Shown: one piece after another, positions 34,586 through 43,503 of the stretch
Layout: each line of letters begins with the position of its first letter
Numbering within the stretch: the stretch's first letter is position 1
From: Alphaproteobacteria bacterium
GTDB taxonomy: Bacteria; Pseudomonadota; Alphaproteobacteria; SHVR01
Assembly (NCBI GenBank): GCA_009694185.1
Contig: SHVR01000001.1
Coordinates: forward strand, 1-64,000
Length of the DNA stretch: 64,000 bases
Reading direction: 5' to 3'
Notes under the pieces: model-generated
Database searches by the model: none
What the model was told of the DNA's origin: nothing
The model's input: the letters and a program-made list of their open reading frames with translations, nothing else
Made by a program: the position numbers and the translations under genes

Positions 34586-35593
34586 GTGAGCCAAGGAATA
34601 ACCGGATCGATGCCTCGGGCCGCCACCCTGGCGCCGGAGTCGGGCCACGGCCCGTCACGCTGGCAATCGCCGGCACCGATCCGCTATCCGGATCCCGACA
34701 TCGTCGTGCTCGATGCCCGTTTCCAGCCCATGGTGCTCGGCCATGCCGCGATCGAGCGCATCGCGACCGGCTTTCGCTTCACCGAAGGTCCGGCCTATTA
34801 CGGCGATGGCCGATATTTGCTGTTCTCCGACATTCCCAACGACGCGCTGCTCCGGTGGGATGAGATCACCGGCGCCGTCGCCACGCTCCGCCACCCCGCC
34901 GGATACCCCGACGGCAACACGCGCGACCGAGAGGGCCGGCTGATCTCCTGCGAACTCGGGAGCCGTACGCTCACGCGCACCGAGCATGACGGCAGGGTCA
35001 CGGTTCTGGCGGCGGCGTTTCAGGGCACGCGTCTGACCGGGCCGAACGATGTGGTGGTGAAGTCCGACGGCTCGATCTGGTTCAGCGACAACGGCGCCGG
35101 CATCCGCGGCAACTATCTCGGCCATAAGGCGCCGCAGGAAATGCCGTTCCGCGTCTATCGTCTGGACCCCGCGAGCGGCGAAATCGGCATCGCGGTCGGC
35201 GACATGGATCGTCCGAACGGGCTTTGCTTCTCGCCCGACGAATCCTGCCTTTATGTCGTCGATACGCCCAGCGGAACCAAGACCACCCATGTCTACGACA
35301 TTGAGGGCGGCAAGGCGGTCAACGGGCGGCTGTTCTTCGACGGCACTCCCGGCTACGCGGACGGCATCCGCTCGGATAGCGAGGGCAATGTCTGGTGCGC
35401 CTTCTCCGGCGGCCCTGGACAGGACGGGGTCGCCGTGTTCGCCCCCGACGGCACGCTGATCGGACGCATCCTGCTGCCGGAGCGGTGCGCCAATCTTTGC
35501 TTCGGCGGCGTCAAGCGCAATCGGCTGTTCATGACCGCCAGCCAGTCGGTCTACGCGCTCTACGTCGAAGCCGAGGGCAATCCCGGTGGCTAG
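34586..35593 (+). CDS. SMP-30/gluconolactonase-like protein
   Basis: A 335-aa six-bladed beta-propeller lactonase. Metal ligands are visible at FTEGPAYYGDG (Glu), TGPNDVVVKSDG (Asn) and GYADGIRSDSEGNVW (Asp), the standard SMP-30 set. It probably opens sugar lactones such as gluconolactone. GTG 34586 is the best start because GGAAGGAG precedes it; the track's 34568 start reads through that ribosome-binding site. The end is 41 bases from the convergent molybdo-enzyme gene. Confidence 0.92.
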   Translation: MSQGITGSMPRAATLAPESGHGPSRWQSPAPIRYPDPDIVVLDARFQPMVLGHAAIERIATGFRFTEGPAYYGDGRYLLFSDIPNDALLRWDEITGAVATLRHPAGYPDGNTRDREGRLISCELGSRTLTRTEHDGRVTVLAAAFQGTRLTGPNDVVVKSDGSIWFSDNGAGIRGNYLGHKAPQEMPFRVYRLDPASGEIGIAVGDMDRPNGLCFSPDESCLYVVDTPSGTKTTHVYDIEGGKAVNGRLFFDGTPGYADGIRSDSEGNVWCAFSGGPGQDGVAVFAPDGTLIGRILLPERCANLCFGGVKRNRLFMTASQSVYALYVEAEGNPGG

Positions 35594-35633
35594 CCGGTTA
35601 CGCCCGGGGCTTCGGTTAGCGCGGCCACGCGGC

Positions 35634-38600
35634 CTAAACGTCCAGCGCGCAGTTCGATCGCGGCATCGCCACACAGGCCAGGATGTAGCCGGCCGCCTTG
35701 TCTTCCGGCGTCAGCCCGTGTTCGGTCCGCATGCCGACATTGCCGGAGACGAGCTTCACCTTGCAGTCGCCACAGTGGCCCACCCGACAGCCATAGCCGA
35801 TATCGACATCGTTATCCTCGGCGACTTCGAGTAGCGTCGTCTTGCCGTCGGTTGTTGCCGTCTTGCCGGCGCCCACGAATTCGATGGCGAGCGTACCGGT
35901 TGCCGCGTGTACGTCCTCACCGACCGGCGCGCCGCCGCTGGCGATGGGCGCCGCCTTCTCGTCCACCGAGGTGCGCAGGCCGCCGAAGCTCTCGGTGTGA
36001 AAATTGGCGAGGTCGAAATCCAGTTCCGCCAGGATCCCTCGCACCGCATTCATGAAGCCCTCGGGGCCGCACATGTAGATATGTCTGTCGTGCAGGTCGG
36101 ACGAGATCATTTCCAGCATGGGCCGGTTGATGCGGCCCGTCAGGCCGCTCCAGTCACCGGTACGGCCGCGGGTTTCGGCGAGCAGCACCGTGGAAAACAT
36201 CTTGTAGCGCGCCGTCATGTACTCGAGTTCCTTGCGGAAGATGATGTCGTCGGGCGAACGCACCGAATTGAACAACTGGACATCGACGTCGGCGGCCACG
36301 TCGCAGAGCCACCGCGCCATCGACATCACCGGCGTGACGCCGCTGCCGGCGCCGAGGAACAGAAGCTTCTGCGGGATTTTGCCGGGGATCAGCGAGAACT
36401 TGCCCTTGGGGCCGGCCGCCTCAATGCGATCGCCGATGTGCAAATTGTCGGCGAGCCAGTTGGAGACGAGCCCGCCCGGCACCCGCTTGACCGTAATCTC
36501 GAGGACATAGGGCCGCGTTGGCGTCGAGGAGATGGTGTAAGAGCGGACCACCTTCTTGCCGTCGATGTTGAGCACGAGGCTGCAATATTGTCCCGGCCAA
36601 TAGACGAACCGGCAGAGCGGATCGCCTTGGAAGCGGAACGTATAGACGTCGTGGGTCTCGGCGATGATCTCGTTGACGTAAAGGGGCGTGTCCTGGCCGT
36701 TCCAGATCGGCAGGTCCATTTTGGGATCGATGATCGTGGTGTCCAGCCGGATTCCGGCCCCCCGGCGTCCCGGCGCCACCGCGGGCGCCGTGACATGGAG
36801 CGGAACCCGCTCGAGCACGACCAGGTTCGCCTTGACCGCGGTCTGCGAGCAGTAGGCGCAGCGCTCCTCGCTCGAGGTCACGTCGTTGATGTAGCGGCCT
36901 TCCTCCATCTGGCCGCGCGACTTGTGAAAGCTCACATAGATGCTTTCGCCCTTGACGCGGTCCGTGACGATCACGGGCAGCTCGATGGCGGCACCCGTCT
37001 TGCGACCGGTCACGCGGACCTTATCGCCTTGCTTGAGCCCAAGCTTGTGGGCGAGCGCCGACGAGATATGGCAGGGGTTCTCGTCCGGCATGCCGATGAT
37101 CGGCGTTGCCTTGCCGGAATTGAACGTGCTCATCGCGAACTGAATGCGCTTGCGATCCGAGGTCAGCGACGATCGTCCCGAGTTCATGATGATGCCATGC
37201 GGGATGTGCATGTCGGCTTCGGTCGGCCGGAAGAATTTGAACGGGCGCGGTTGGCGATAGATGTCGGCAAACGGCTGGTGGTCGGGTGTCGCGTAGTCGA
37301 GCATGTAGCGGTTCCGGCCGACGCCGCCATAGACGATGGAGCCCTGCTCCACGAGCTCCCGCCAGGCGATCGGCCGGCCATCGGCATGTTCGGGGCGACA
37401 ATAGAGCGGGCCCGAGCCACCCGCCATATACGCCTGGATCCGCCGCCAAAGCTCGACCCGGTCGACCTCGCCGCCGATCCGGCCGAGGCCGCCACCCTCA
37501 TTGCGATCCTGGAAGCGTGCTTGCAGATAGCCGGACTCGATGTGGCGAGCGAGATCGGGGTGGGCCAGGCGCAGGTCGGCACTAAGACCCAGCTTCCGGG
37601 CAATCTCGGCCATGACGTCGTAGAGAATCGTCGCGTCGCTGCGCGTTTCCTCGGGCGCCTTCTTGGCCGGAACCGAGAGGGACAGCTTCCATTCGCCATT
37701 CTGGTAGAGCTTGGTGGTGGCGGGATGGGGCGGCGAGGGGATGATGAGATCGGCATGCGCCAGCGTGTAGGGGTCAGGGATTGGATCGACCACCACCATC
37801 CGCGACCCGGACTCTTCGAGCTTTGCGATCCAGCGCCGCCGATCCATCATGTTGGCTTCGAATTGGGTTCCGAAGAACACGAACAATTCCGGCTTGTCGT
37901 CGGTGGATTCCGCGTAGTCGAGCGCCGCCCTGGGTGGGTCGGCGGCAACCGCCTGATAGGCGTCGTCGGGCAGGCCCATGCGCCGGGCGGCTTCGCCCGC
38001 CTCGTCGATCGGGATACGGCCCATGAAGTATTTGCGCGAGAGGCCTTGCACCTCGGTTTGGGCGTTGATCTGGCCGGGCACGCGCAGGGTGCCGCCGGCG
38101 GGCGTGCCATCGGCCTTCAGCCCGTACTTGCCAAGGAGCGCCAGCACCGATCCCCACAGGCAATGGGCGACAACGCCGCTCGTCTGCGACAGGCCGACCG
38201 AGGGGATGTTGATCGGCACGTTGCCGCGCTGGGCGAACTTATGGGCGATCAGGCGGATACCGCGCTCGATGCGGACCGCATAGTCGGGTTCGGGTGCGAT
38301 GCGCTCGGCCACATGGCGTGCTTCGAAACGCGGGGCCAGAGCCAGGTCGTAGAAGCGTTCGTAGGAATCCGGGTCGGCGAAGCGCTCGATAAAACGGTCC
38401 TCGACGGCGCGGCGGTGCGCGATCAGGAGTTCGTGCGCGATGGCCAGTGCCAGATGCGGGTCGGCGCGTGGCCGGATCAGCAATACCCGCTCCGGCCCCA
38501 GCCGCTTGGCGAGCTCGACCGCGGTCTCCGTCACGGCCACCTCGACCAGGAACGCATCGAAGTCCTCGCGCTTGGCAATCGCGCGATACACCGGCGGGTG

Positions 38601-39494
38601 GGTCACGAAACCATTCCAGCCGTTGAACAGGAAGACTCTGTTCGGGCCGTTCACGCTGTCGTCGATGGTGAGAAACGGTCCTTCCTGGCCGGTCAGGATC
38701 TCGTTATGGACGGCACCGGCATTGAGGCAGTGCTCGGCATTGCCGGTGAGATTGCGCACACCGAGCAGCCGGAACACCTCCTGGATCGCGAATATCGCGA
38801 AATAGTCGATTTGCCCGCAGGCATAGAGCAGCGCGCGGCCCACGTCGCCGCGGTGGGCCAGCAGGAGGTCGGCGAAGCGCGTGATCGCCGCCTCGTAGGT
38901 GATCGTCCGGCGCGTCCCGGTGCCGCGGTCGAGCACGCTCGGTGCCACATGGATCGGGTAAGCCGGGCGCTGCGCCATCTGGGAAAGTTTCAACTTGACG
39001 CAGCCCAGGGTCGGCACCGTCGCATTGAGCGCGCGCTCGTTAAGAGTGACCACGCCGGCATAAGGCATGAAAAATTGGCTCCGAAGCGCCCCCTCGGCCG
39101 TGTTCCGGCCAATTTCGCGGGCGGTGACGGTCAAGCGCCGCCCGTCGACCTCGATCTCGCCATTCAGGATAGCCGCGTGAGGTGCCAACTCGGTGGCGGT
39201 GAAGACTTCGATCCGGCCATCGGCGTGTACGAGGGCCTTCAATTCTTGCTGGCTTCCACCGGTCGTGACGTGGAGCACGCCGCTCCCGGCATTGGGTGCC
39301 GCTTGCTCCGACTGTATCGTCGCCTGGGGCGCCGCAAGGAAGCCGCTGTCGCCGACGCCGCAGAAGCTGCAGGAATAGGGTGTGCCCTGGTCCGGCGACG
39401 TGTCGGCCGCCGGCAACACATAGCCGGGTATGCCGCTCGCATCCGCAAGCTCTCCGGCATGGTCGATGGTGGGAAGCGCATCGTCGCTACTCAT
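35634..39494 (-). CDS. Molybdopterin oxidoreductase fused to FAD/NAD(P) reductase and [2Fe-2S] ferredoxin
   Basis: A 1286-aa single-chain redox enzyme. Residues 1 to about 860 form a DMSO-reductase-family catalytic unit. GNAEHCLNAGAV places Cys256 where NapA/NasA-type enzymes have their Mo ligand, and PHGIIMNSGRSSLTSDR and LGLKQGDKVRVTG belong to the dinucleotide-binding end. The N-terminal cluster motif is odd: C42, C45, then Asp49 where a Cys is usual, and C165 only after a roughly 90-residue insertion. The middle part is a ferredoxin reductase: RSYTISSTP for FAD, GAGSGVTPVMSM for NAD(P) and CGPEGFMNAV. The end is a plant-type ferredoxin (C1236, C1241, C1244, C1274). NAD(P)H-driven reduction of nitrate or a similar oxyanion is inferred from the linked NarK domain. 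Confidence 0.88.
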   Translation of the reverse strand: MSSDDALPTIDHAGELADASGIPGYVLPAADTSPDQGTPYSCSFCGVGDSGFLAAPQATIQSEQAAPNAGSGVLHVTTGGSQQELKALVHADGRIEVFTATELAPHAAILNGEIEVDGRRLTVTAREIGRNTAEGALRSQFFMPYAGVVTLNERALNATVPTLGCVKLKLSQMAQRPAYPIHVAPSVLDRGTGTRRTITYEAAITRFADLLLAHRGDVGRALLYACGQIDYFAIFAIQEVFRLLGVRNLTGNAEHCLNAGAVHNEILTGQEGPFLTIDDSVNGPNRVFLFNGWNGFVTHPPVYRAIAKREDFDAFLVEVAVTETAVELAKRLGPERVLLIRPRADPHLALAIAHELLIAHRRAVEDRFIERFADPDSYERFYDLALAPRFEARHVAERIAPEPDYAVRIERGIRLIAHKFAQRGNVPINIPSVGLSQTSGVVAHCLWGSVLALLGKYGLKADGTPAGGTLRVPGQINAQTEVQGLSRKYFMGRIPIDEAGEAARRMGLPDDAYQAVAADPPRAALDYAESTDDKPELFVFFGTQFEANMMDRRRWIAKLEESGSRMVVVDPIPDPYTLAHADLIIPSPPHPATTKLYQNGEWKLSLSVPAKKAPEETRSDATILYDVMAEIARKLGLSADLRLAHPDLARHIESGYLQARFQDRNEGGGLGRIGGEVDRVELWRRIQAYMAGGSGPLYCRPEHADGRPIAWRELVEQGSIVYGGVGRNRYMLDYATPDHQPFADIYRQPRPFKFFRPTEADMHIPHGIIMNSGRSSLTSDRKRIQFAMSTFNSGKATPIIGMPDENPCHISSALAHKLGLKQGDKVRVTGRKTGAAIELPVIVTDRVKGESIYVSFHKSRGQMEEGRYINDVTSSEERCAYCSQTAVKANLVVLERVPLHVTAPAVAPGRRGAGIRLDTTIIDPKMDLPIWNGQDTPLYVNEIIAETHDVYTFRFQGDPLCRFVYWPGQYCSLVLNIDGKKVVRSYTISSTPTRPYVLEITVKRVPGGLVSNWLADNLHIGDRIEAAGPKGKFSLIPGKIPQKLLFLGAGSGVTPVMSMARWLCDVAADVDVQLFNSVRSPDDIIFRKELEYMTARYKMFSTVLLAETRGRTGDWSGLTGRINRPMLEMISSDLHDRHIYMCGPEGFMNAVRGILAELDFDLANFHTESFGGLRTSVDEKAAPIASGGAPVGEDVHAATGTLAIEFVGAGKTATTDGKTTLLEVAEDNDVDIGYGCRVGHCGDCKVKLVSGNVGMRTEHGLTPEDKAAGYILACVAMPRSNCALDV

Positions 39495-39497
39495 GGC

Positions 39498-42365
39498 TTA
39501 CCCTTTTGGCCCGTGCTCCGGATGACCGGTTTGCCGTTCGTTGCCGGCATCTTCGGCCGCCGGATCGGGAACGATTCGCGGAATTTCGAGGCTGACTGCC
39601 GTGCCTATGCCGACTTTCGATTCGATGGCGACCTTACCATGCAGCAAACCGGTCACGATGTTGCGAACGATCGCGAGACCAAGCCCCGTGCCGCCCTTGG
39701 CACGGCCGGTGGTGAAGAACGGTTCCCACACCCGGGCGAGGTCCGCCGCGGGAATGCCCCGCCCATGGTCGCGCACACGGATACGGAAAGCCGTGCTGCC
39801 CAAATTCTCCAGCTCGATCTCGATCTTGCCCCCGCCCTCCGGGTAGGCGTAGCGCTCGGCATTGCCGATGAGGTTCAAGAGGATTTGGGAATAGGGTCCC
39901 GGATAACCCCGCCAGTCCGTGTCGCCGTCGATGCGGTTGATCACCGACAGTTCGAGCTTGGCGGCGCGCGCCTTGACCGCGTAGAGGCCGATCACTTCTT
40001 CCGTCAGCATCACCAGATCGACCGTCTCCTTGGCCTCGTTTGCCTGGTGCGCCGCCAGGTTCTTGAATGACTTAATCAGGCGGTCGGCGCGCTCGATGTT
40101 GCTCTGAACGAGCTGGGCCGCCTCCGCGACATCGCCGAGATCGCGCGCGGCGTTGTCATCCTTGGCAAGGGCGATGATGCCGGCGGGCGTTAGCTGCTCG
40201 GTGATGATGCTGGCGGCGTGGTTCGCAACCCCTATCGGCGTGTTGATCTCATGCGCCACGCCAGCCACCATCTGCGTCACCATGCGGTGGCGTTCGATTT
40301 CGCCTTCCGTCCGCATGCGTTCCTGCTCGGCGTGCAACCGTTCCTGCTTGAGCATGCTTTCGAAATACTCGCTATTGGTCTGGCGGATCTTGCCGCTCAT
40401 TCCGACCATGATGTCGCCGAGGATGCGCGGCGAGGTCGACAGCAAGCGCATGAAGTCGTCACGGCCAATGACGAAAAGACTGCCGCCATCGACGGCGGTC
40501 GCGGTGGCCGAGCGGGGTTCGCCGTCGATCAGCGCCAGCTCGCCGAACACCGAGCCTGCCGGCATGACGGCCAATTCGATATCGCGGTTCTCCGCATCGA
40601 TGAGCCCAAGGCGAATCCGTCCCTTCAAGACGACATAGAGCGCATCGCCCGGATCGCCCGCGTGGAACAGGATCTGGCCTGGTATGGCGGCCTCGACGTG
40701 GCCGCTGGATGCCAGCGTCGTCAGCGCGCCCAGCGAGAGGTCGCCAAAGAGGGGCACATGCCTTAGAATGCCCTCGATCGTGCTTTCATCGGGGACTTCG
40801 GCGGTAGCCGGTAGCTGGGTGCGTGGCCGGAATTCGACCAGCCGGGAGAGCTCCGGCGCTTCGCTCGCGAGGATGCGGGCGACCACGCGCTGCATCCAGA
40901 TAAGGCAGCCGATCGAGAGCAAGGCGAGCAGCAGCCAGCAGGTTGCCCAGATGCCCGTCAACACCAGCAAGAAACCAAACAGCGGCGGCAGCACGAACCC
41001 GCCGAGCGCGCCCAGGAGGCCGATCATGCCGCCGACGGTTCCCACATTGCCGGGGAAATAGTCGGGGATGAACTTGTACACGGCGGCCTTGCCGATGCCG
41101 GTTGCAACACCGAACACCAGCACGAAGAAGGCGAACACCCATAGATTGGCGGGATAGTAGATATTGGTGACGCCCTTGGCGAGAAGCTGTCCCTTGGCAA
41201 CGGTATCGGCCGGCTTGACGACGGGCTCGTGCCACTGGTTAACCCTCGGCAGCAACATCGAGCCGGTGTCCATCGACCCCGGCGTCCGGTCGATCGGCGG
41301 CGTCAAGGCAAAACTTCGGTCGCCGACCGCGATCCGCTCCGGGCCGACGACGGTGACGGTGCCCGGACCCGCCGCCATGATGCCGGCGCCGGGCGAGGTC
41401 AGCTCCATCCGCGGCACGGCAAGGAAGGCGCAACTGATCGCGCAGCTCATGAATACCCAGTACATCACCTGGCGCGCGCCATAGCGATCGGAGAGCCAAC
41501 CGCCAGCGGCACGGATGACGCCCGAGGGCAGGCTGAAGAGGGAGGCGAGCAGGCCTGCCTGCACGATCGACGTCTGGTAGACGTTGACGCTATAGGGGAT
41601 CAGCCATTGGGCGATCGCCACGAACGCGCCGAACACCAGGAAGTAATAGAGACCGAACCGCCACACCCGAAGGTGATAGAGGGGTGCCAGACGGTCCTTG
41701 AGGGTTTGGGTTCGCGCCTCGGCCGCCCTGCGCTCGCGGGTCGAGAGATAGAAGGCAAACGCGGTAACCACCAGGAGGGAAGCGTAGATCTTCGGTAGCT
41801 GGCGCCACGCGTCGGGGTCGTCGCCCGAACCCGTGAGCGCGATCAGGAGGGTCGGCGCAATCATTGTGGTCAAGCCGGCGCCGGCATTGCCCATGCCGAA
41901 GATGCCGAGCGCCGTTCCTTGGTTCTCCTTGGCGAACCATGCCGAGACATAGCCGACACCGCAGGCAAACCCGCCACCGGCCAGGCCGAAGCCAAGACTC
42001 GCCAACATAAAGCCGCCGAAATCATCGGCCTCGGACAAAAGGTAGAGGGGCAATGCCGCGGCCAGCATGACGAGAAAGAAGACCAAGCGGCCACCGTAAC
42101 GGTCGGCGAGGAGACCGAACGGTACGCGGCTCAACGATCCGGTCAGGATCGGTGCCGCCAGCAGCCATCCGACCTCGGCGGCGGAAAAGGGGATGGTGCG
42201 CGTACCGACCAGATAGGTAACCAGAACCCCGTTGATCACCCAGCACGCAAAGCAGACCGTGAAAGCCAGCGTGCTGGCGACGAGGGCCGTGAATGCTTGG
42301 CCGCGCTCGTTCATGCGGGCCAACCCGTCATCGGTGATCGCTGTTGCCGCATTCCTCGCCCCCAC
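39498..42365 (-). CDS. NarK-type MFS transporter fused to cNMP-binding domain and histidine kinase
   Basis: A 955-aa fusion. Residues 25-495 are a 12-helix nitrate/nitrite porter with both NarK signatures, GMGNAGAGLTTMIAP and GTVGGMIGLLGALGG. About 85 residues are inserted between helices 9 and 10, predicted periplasmic. Residues 530-645 form a CRP-like cyclic-nucleotide domain (FGELALIDGEPRSATATA). A coiled segment leads to the H-box AGVAHEINTP (H705), the N-box NLIGNAERYA and the G-boxes DHGRGIP and GTGLGLAIV. It therefore looks like a transporter that reports to its own kinase. Four bases separate it from the molybdo-enzyme gene. GTG 42365 or ATG 42314 could be the start. Confidence 0.9.
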   Translation of the reverse strand: MGARNAATAITDDGLARMNERGQAFTALVASTLAFTVCFACWVINGVLVTYLVGTRTIPFSAAEVGWLLAAPILTGSLSRVPFGLLADRYGGRLVFFLVMLAAALPLYLLSEADDFGGFMLASLGFGLAGGGFACGVGYVSAWFAKENQGTALGIFGMGNAGAGLTTMIAPTLLIALTGSGDDPDAWRQLPKIYASLLVVTAFAFYLSTRERRAAEARTQTLKDRLAPLYHLRVWRFGLYYFLVFGAFVAIAQWLIPYSVNVYQTSIVQAGLLASLFSLPSGVIRAAGGWLSDRYGARQVMYWVFMSCAISCAFLAVPRMELTSPGAGIMAAGPGTVTVVGPERIAVGDRSFALTPPIDRTPGSMDTGSMLLPRVNQWHEPVVKPADTVAKGQLLAKGVTNIYYPANLWVFAFFVLVFGVATGIGKAAVYKFIPDYFPGNVGTVGGMIGLLGALGGFVLPPLFGFLLVLTGIWATCWLLLALLSIGCLIWMQRVVARILASEAPELSRLVEFRPRTQLPATAEVPDESTIEGILRHVPLFGDLSLGALTTLASSGHVEAAIPGQILFHAGDPGDALYVVLKGRIRLGLIDAENRDIELAVMPAGSVFGELALIDGEPRSATATAVDGGSLFVIGRDDFMRLLSTSPRILGDIMVGMSGKIRQTNSEYFESMLKQERLHAEQERMRTEGEIERHRMVTQMVAGVAHEINTPIGVANHAASIITEQLTPAGIIALAKDDNAARDLGDVAEAAQLVQSNIERADRLIKSFKNLAAHQANEAKETVDLVMLTEEVIGLYAVKARAAKLELSVINRIDGDTDWRGYPGPYSQILLNLIGNAERYAYPEGGGKIEIELENLGSTAFRIRVRDHGRGIPAADLARVWEPFFTTGRAKGGTGLGLAIVRNIVTGLLHGKVAIESKVGIGTAVSLEIPRIVPDPAAEDAGNERQTGHPEHGPKG

Positions 42366-42380
42366 CCCACCGTGCGAAGC

Positions 42381-43316
42381 TCAAATCGCGATCGAGTCGA
42401 CCATTTCTCCGGCGCCGGCCAGCACTTTCTCGGCCACCGCCGAGTAGAGCGCGTTGCCGGCATGGCCGGCGAGCAGCGTGAGGGCCGTTCGGGCGAGATC
42501 GTCGGCTTCGGCGTCCGCGAGAAACAGCCAGCCCGAACCGAGCTCCCGGTGCACTTTCAGCGGAATAAGGACGCCGCCGGAATGGGCTTGTGGCCGGCTC
42601 GCCGAGCGCGCCCTCGGATCGCGGTCGATCCGCGCGCGGATCTCTTCCGCCAAGGCAGATGCCCCGGCGCCCGTCGCGCCGCTTGCCAGATGCGAGAAAT
42701 AGCGCCGCGGCCCGCCGTCATGCTCCACCGTGTCGAGCGCTAGGACCCCCAGCGATGTCGGGCAAATCTCGATCGCGGCCTCGAGGATCCGTGCCAAGGT
42801 CGAGGCCAGCGGATCGTAGGAATGCAGCGCCAAGGCGCGTTCGTGGATGATTCCCAAATACCGGCGATAACGTTCGAGCTCGACCAGTTCCATCCATGAC
42901 TTCAGCGCGGCGCGGACCGCGGAATATAACCGGTTCGAGGTGAGTTCGGCCTTCGGCAGGTAACCATCGATGTCATAATTGTCGATGGTTTGCCTTTCCG
43001 GGGCTTGGCCCGGCTGGCCGGTGCGCAGCATGATCCGCGCCGTCGGGTTGGCGAGCTCCGTGCGGATGGCGCGGCAGGCATCGAGCCCGGCGGAGTCCGT
43101 CTCCATCACGACGTCGAGCAGGATCACCGCGATCCCCGGATCGCCGCGCATGATGTCCACCGCTTCCTTGCCCGAATGTGCCGACAGCAGCTCCACCTCG
43201 CGTTCCCGGAATTTGAGGCCGCGCAAGCTCAGGCGTGTGACGCTATGGACATCCGGCTCATCGTCGACAATGAGAATCCGAAGCTTTTTCGGCTGCTCGC
43301 CGACCGCCAATGCCAT
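42381..43316 (-). CDS. Response regulator with DUF3369-like sensory domain
   Basis: A 311-aa regulator. The receiver domain has acidic pocket IVDDEPD, phosphoacceptor D68 in ILLDVVMETDSAG, MLRTGQPGQ and the switch Lys in GYLPKAEL. The rest (about 140-311) resembles the DUF3369/GAF-like domain that follows receivers (YRRYLGIIHERALALHSYD and ILEAAIEICPTSLGVLAL). No DNA-binding, GGDEF, EAL or HD-GYP output is visible. It is the first gene of the operon, 15 bases before the transporter-kinase, its probable partner. ATG 43316 fits the promoter at 43350-43378; the track frame from 43643 is too long. Confidence 0.88.
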   Translation of the reverse strand: MALAVGEQPKKLRILIVDDEPDVHSVTRLSLRGLKFREREVELLSAHSGKEAVDIMRGDPGIAVILLDVVMETDSAGLDACRAIRTELANPTARIMLRTGQPGQAPERQTIDNYDIDGYLPKAELTSNRLYSAVRAALKSWMELVELERYRRYLGIIHERALALHSYDPLASTLARILEAAIEICPTSLGVLALDTVEHDGGPRRYFSHLASGATGAGASALAEEIRARIDRDPRARSASRPQAHSGGVLIPLKVHRELGSGWLFLADAEADDLARTALTLLAGHAGNALYSAVAEKVLAGAGEMVDSIAI

Positions 43317-43349
43317 GGCCCCCCCCGAAACGCCCTCGTAGGACGACCA

Positions 43350-43378
43350 ATCTTGTGGGCGCATGATAGTCGTGTCAA
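43350..43378 (-). promoter_or_regulatory. Candidate promoter of the regulator/transporter-kinase/molybdo-enzyme operon
   Basis: On the minus strand a perfect -35 TTGACA (43378-43373) is followed by a 17-base spacer and CAAGAT (43355-43350), a weak -10. Transcription would begin about 27 bases before the ATG at 43316, leaving room for the G-rich ribosome-binding site directly before it. A weak -10 would suit activator control. Confidence 0.45.
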
Positions 43379-43503
43379 ATAGCGGCCGATCGCATGTTGG
43401 GAGCGAGTGATATGTCCGCCTTTTGTAGCGGGCGATATGTGGTAATTTGGGCTTACCGGCAGCACCTAACCTCGTTCTAGAAACGCGGTTCAAGGAGAGA
43501 GAC

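Noticed and set aside
35907-40070. Open frame of 1387 aa on the plus strand
   Set aside because: It is antisense to the molybdo-enzyme and transporter-kinase genes, with Arg/His/Asp-rich low-complexity translation and no motif. It is a GC-driven shadow of real minus-strand genes that carry full sets of family motifs.
43357-43383. FNR-type site near the regulator promoter
   Set aside because: The sequence around TTGACACGACTATCA has the wrong spacing and half-sites for TTGAT-N4-ATCAA. A -35 hexamer is the better reading.
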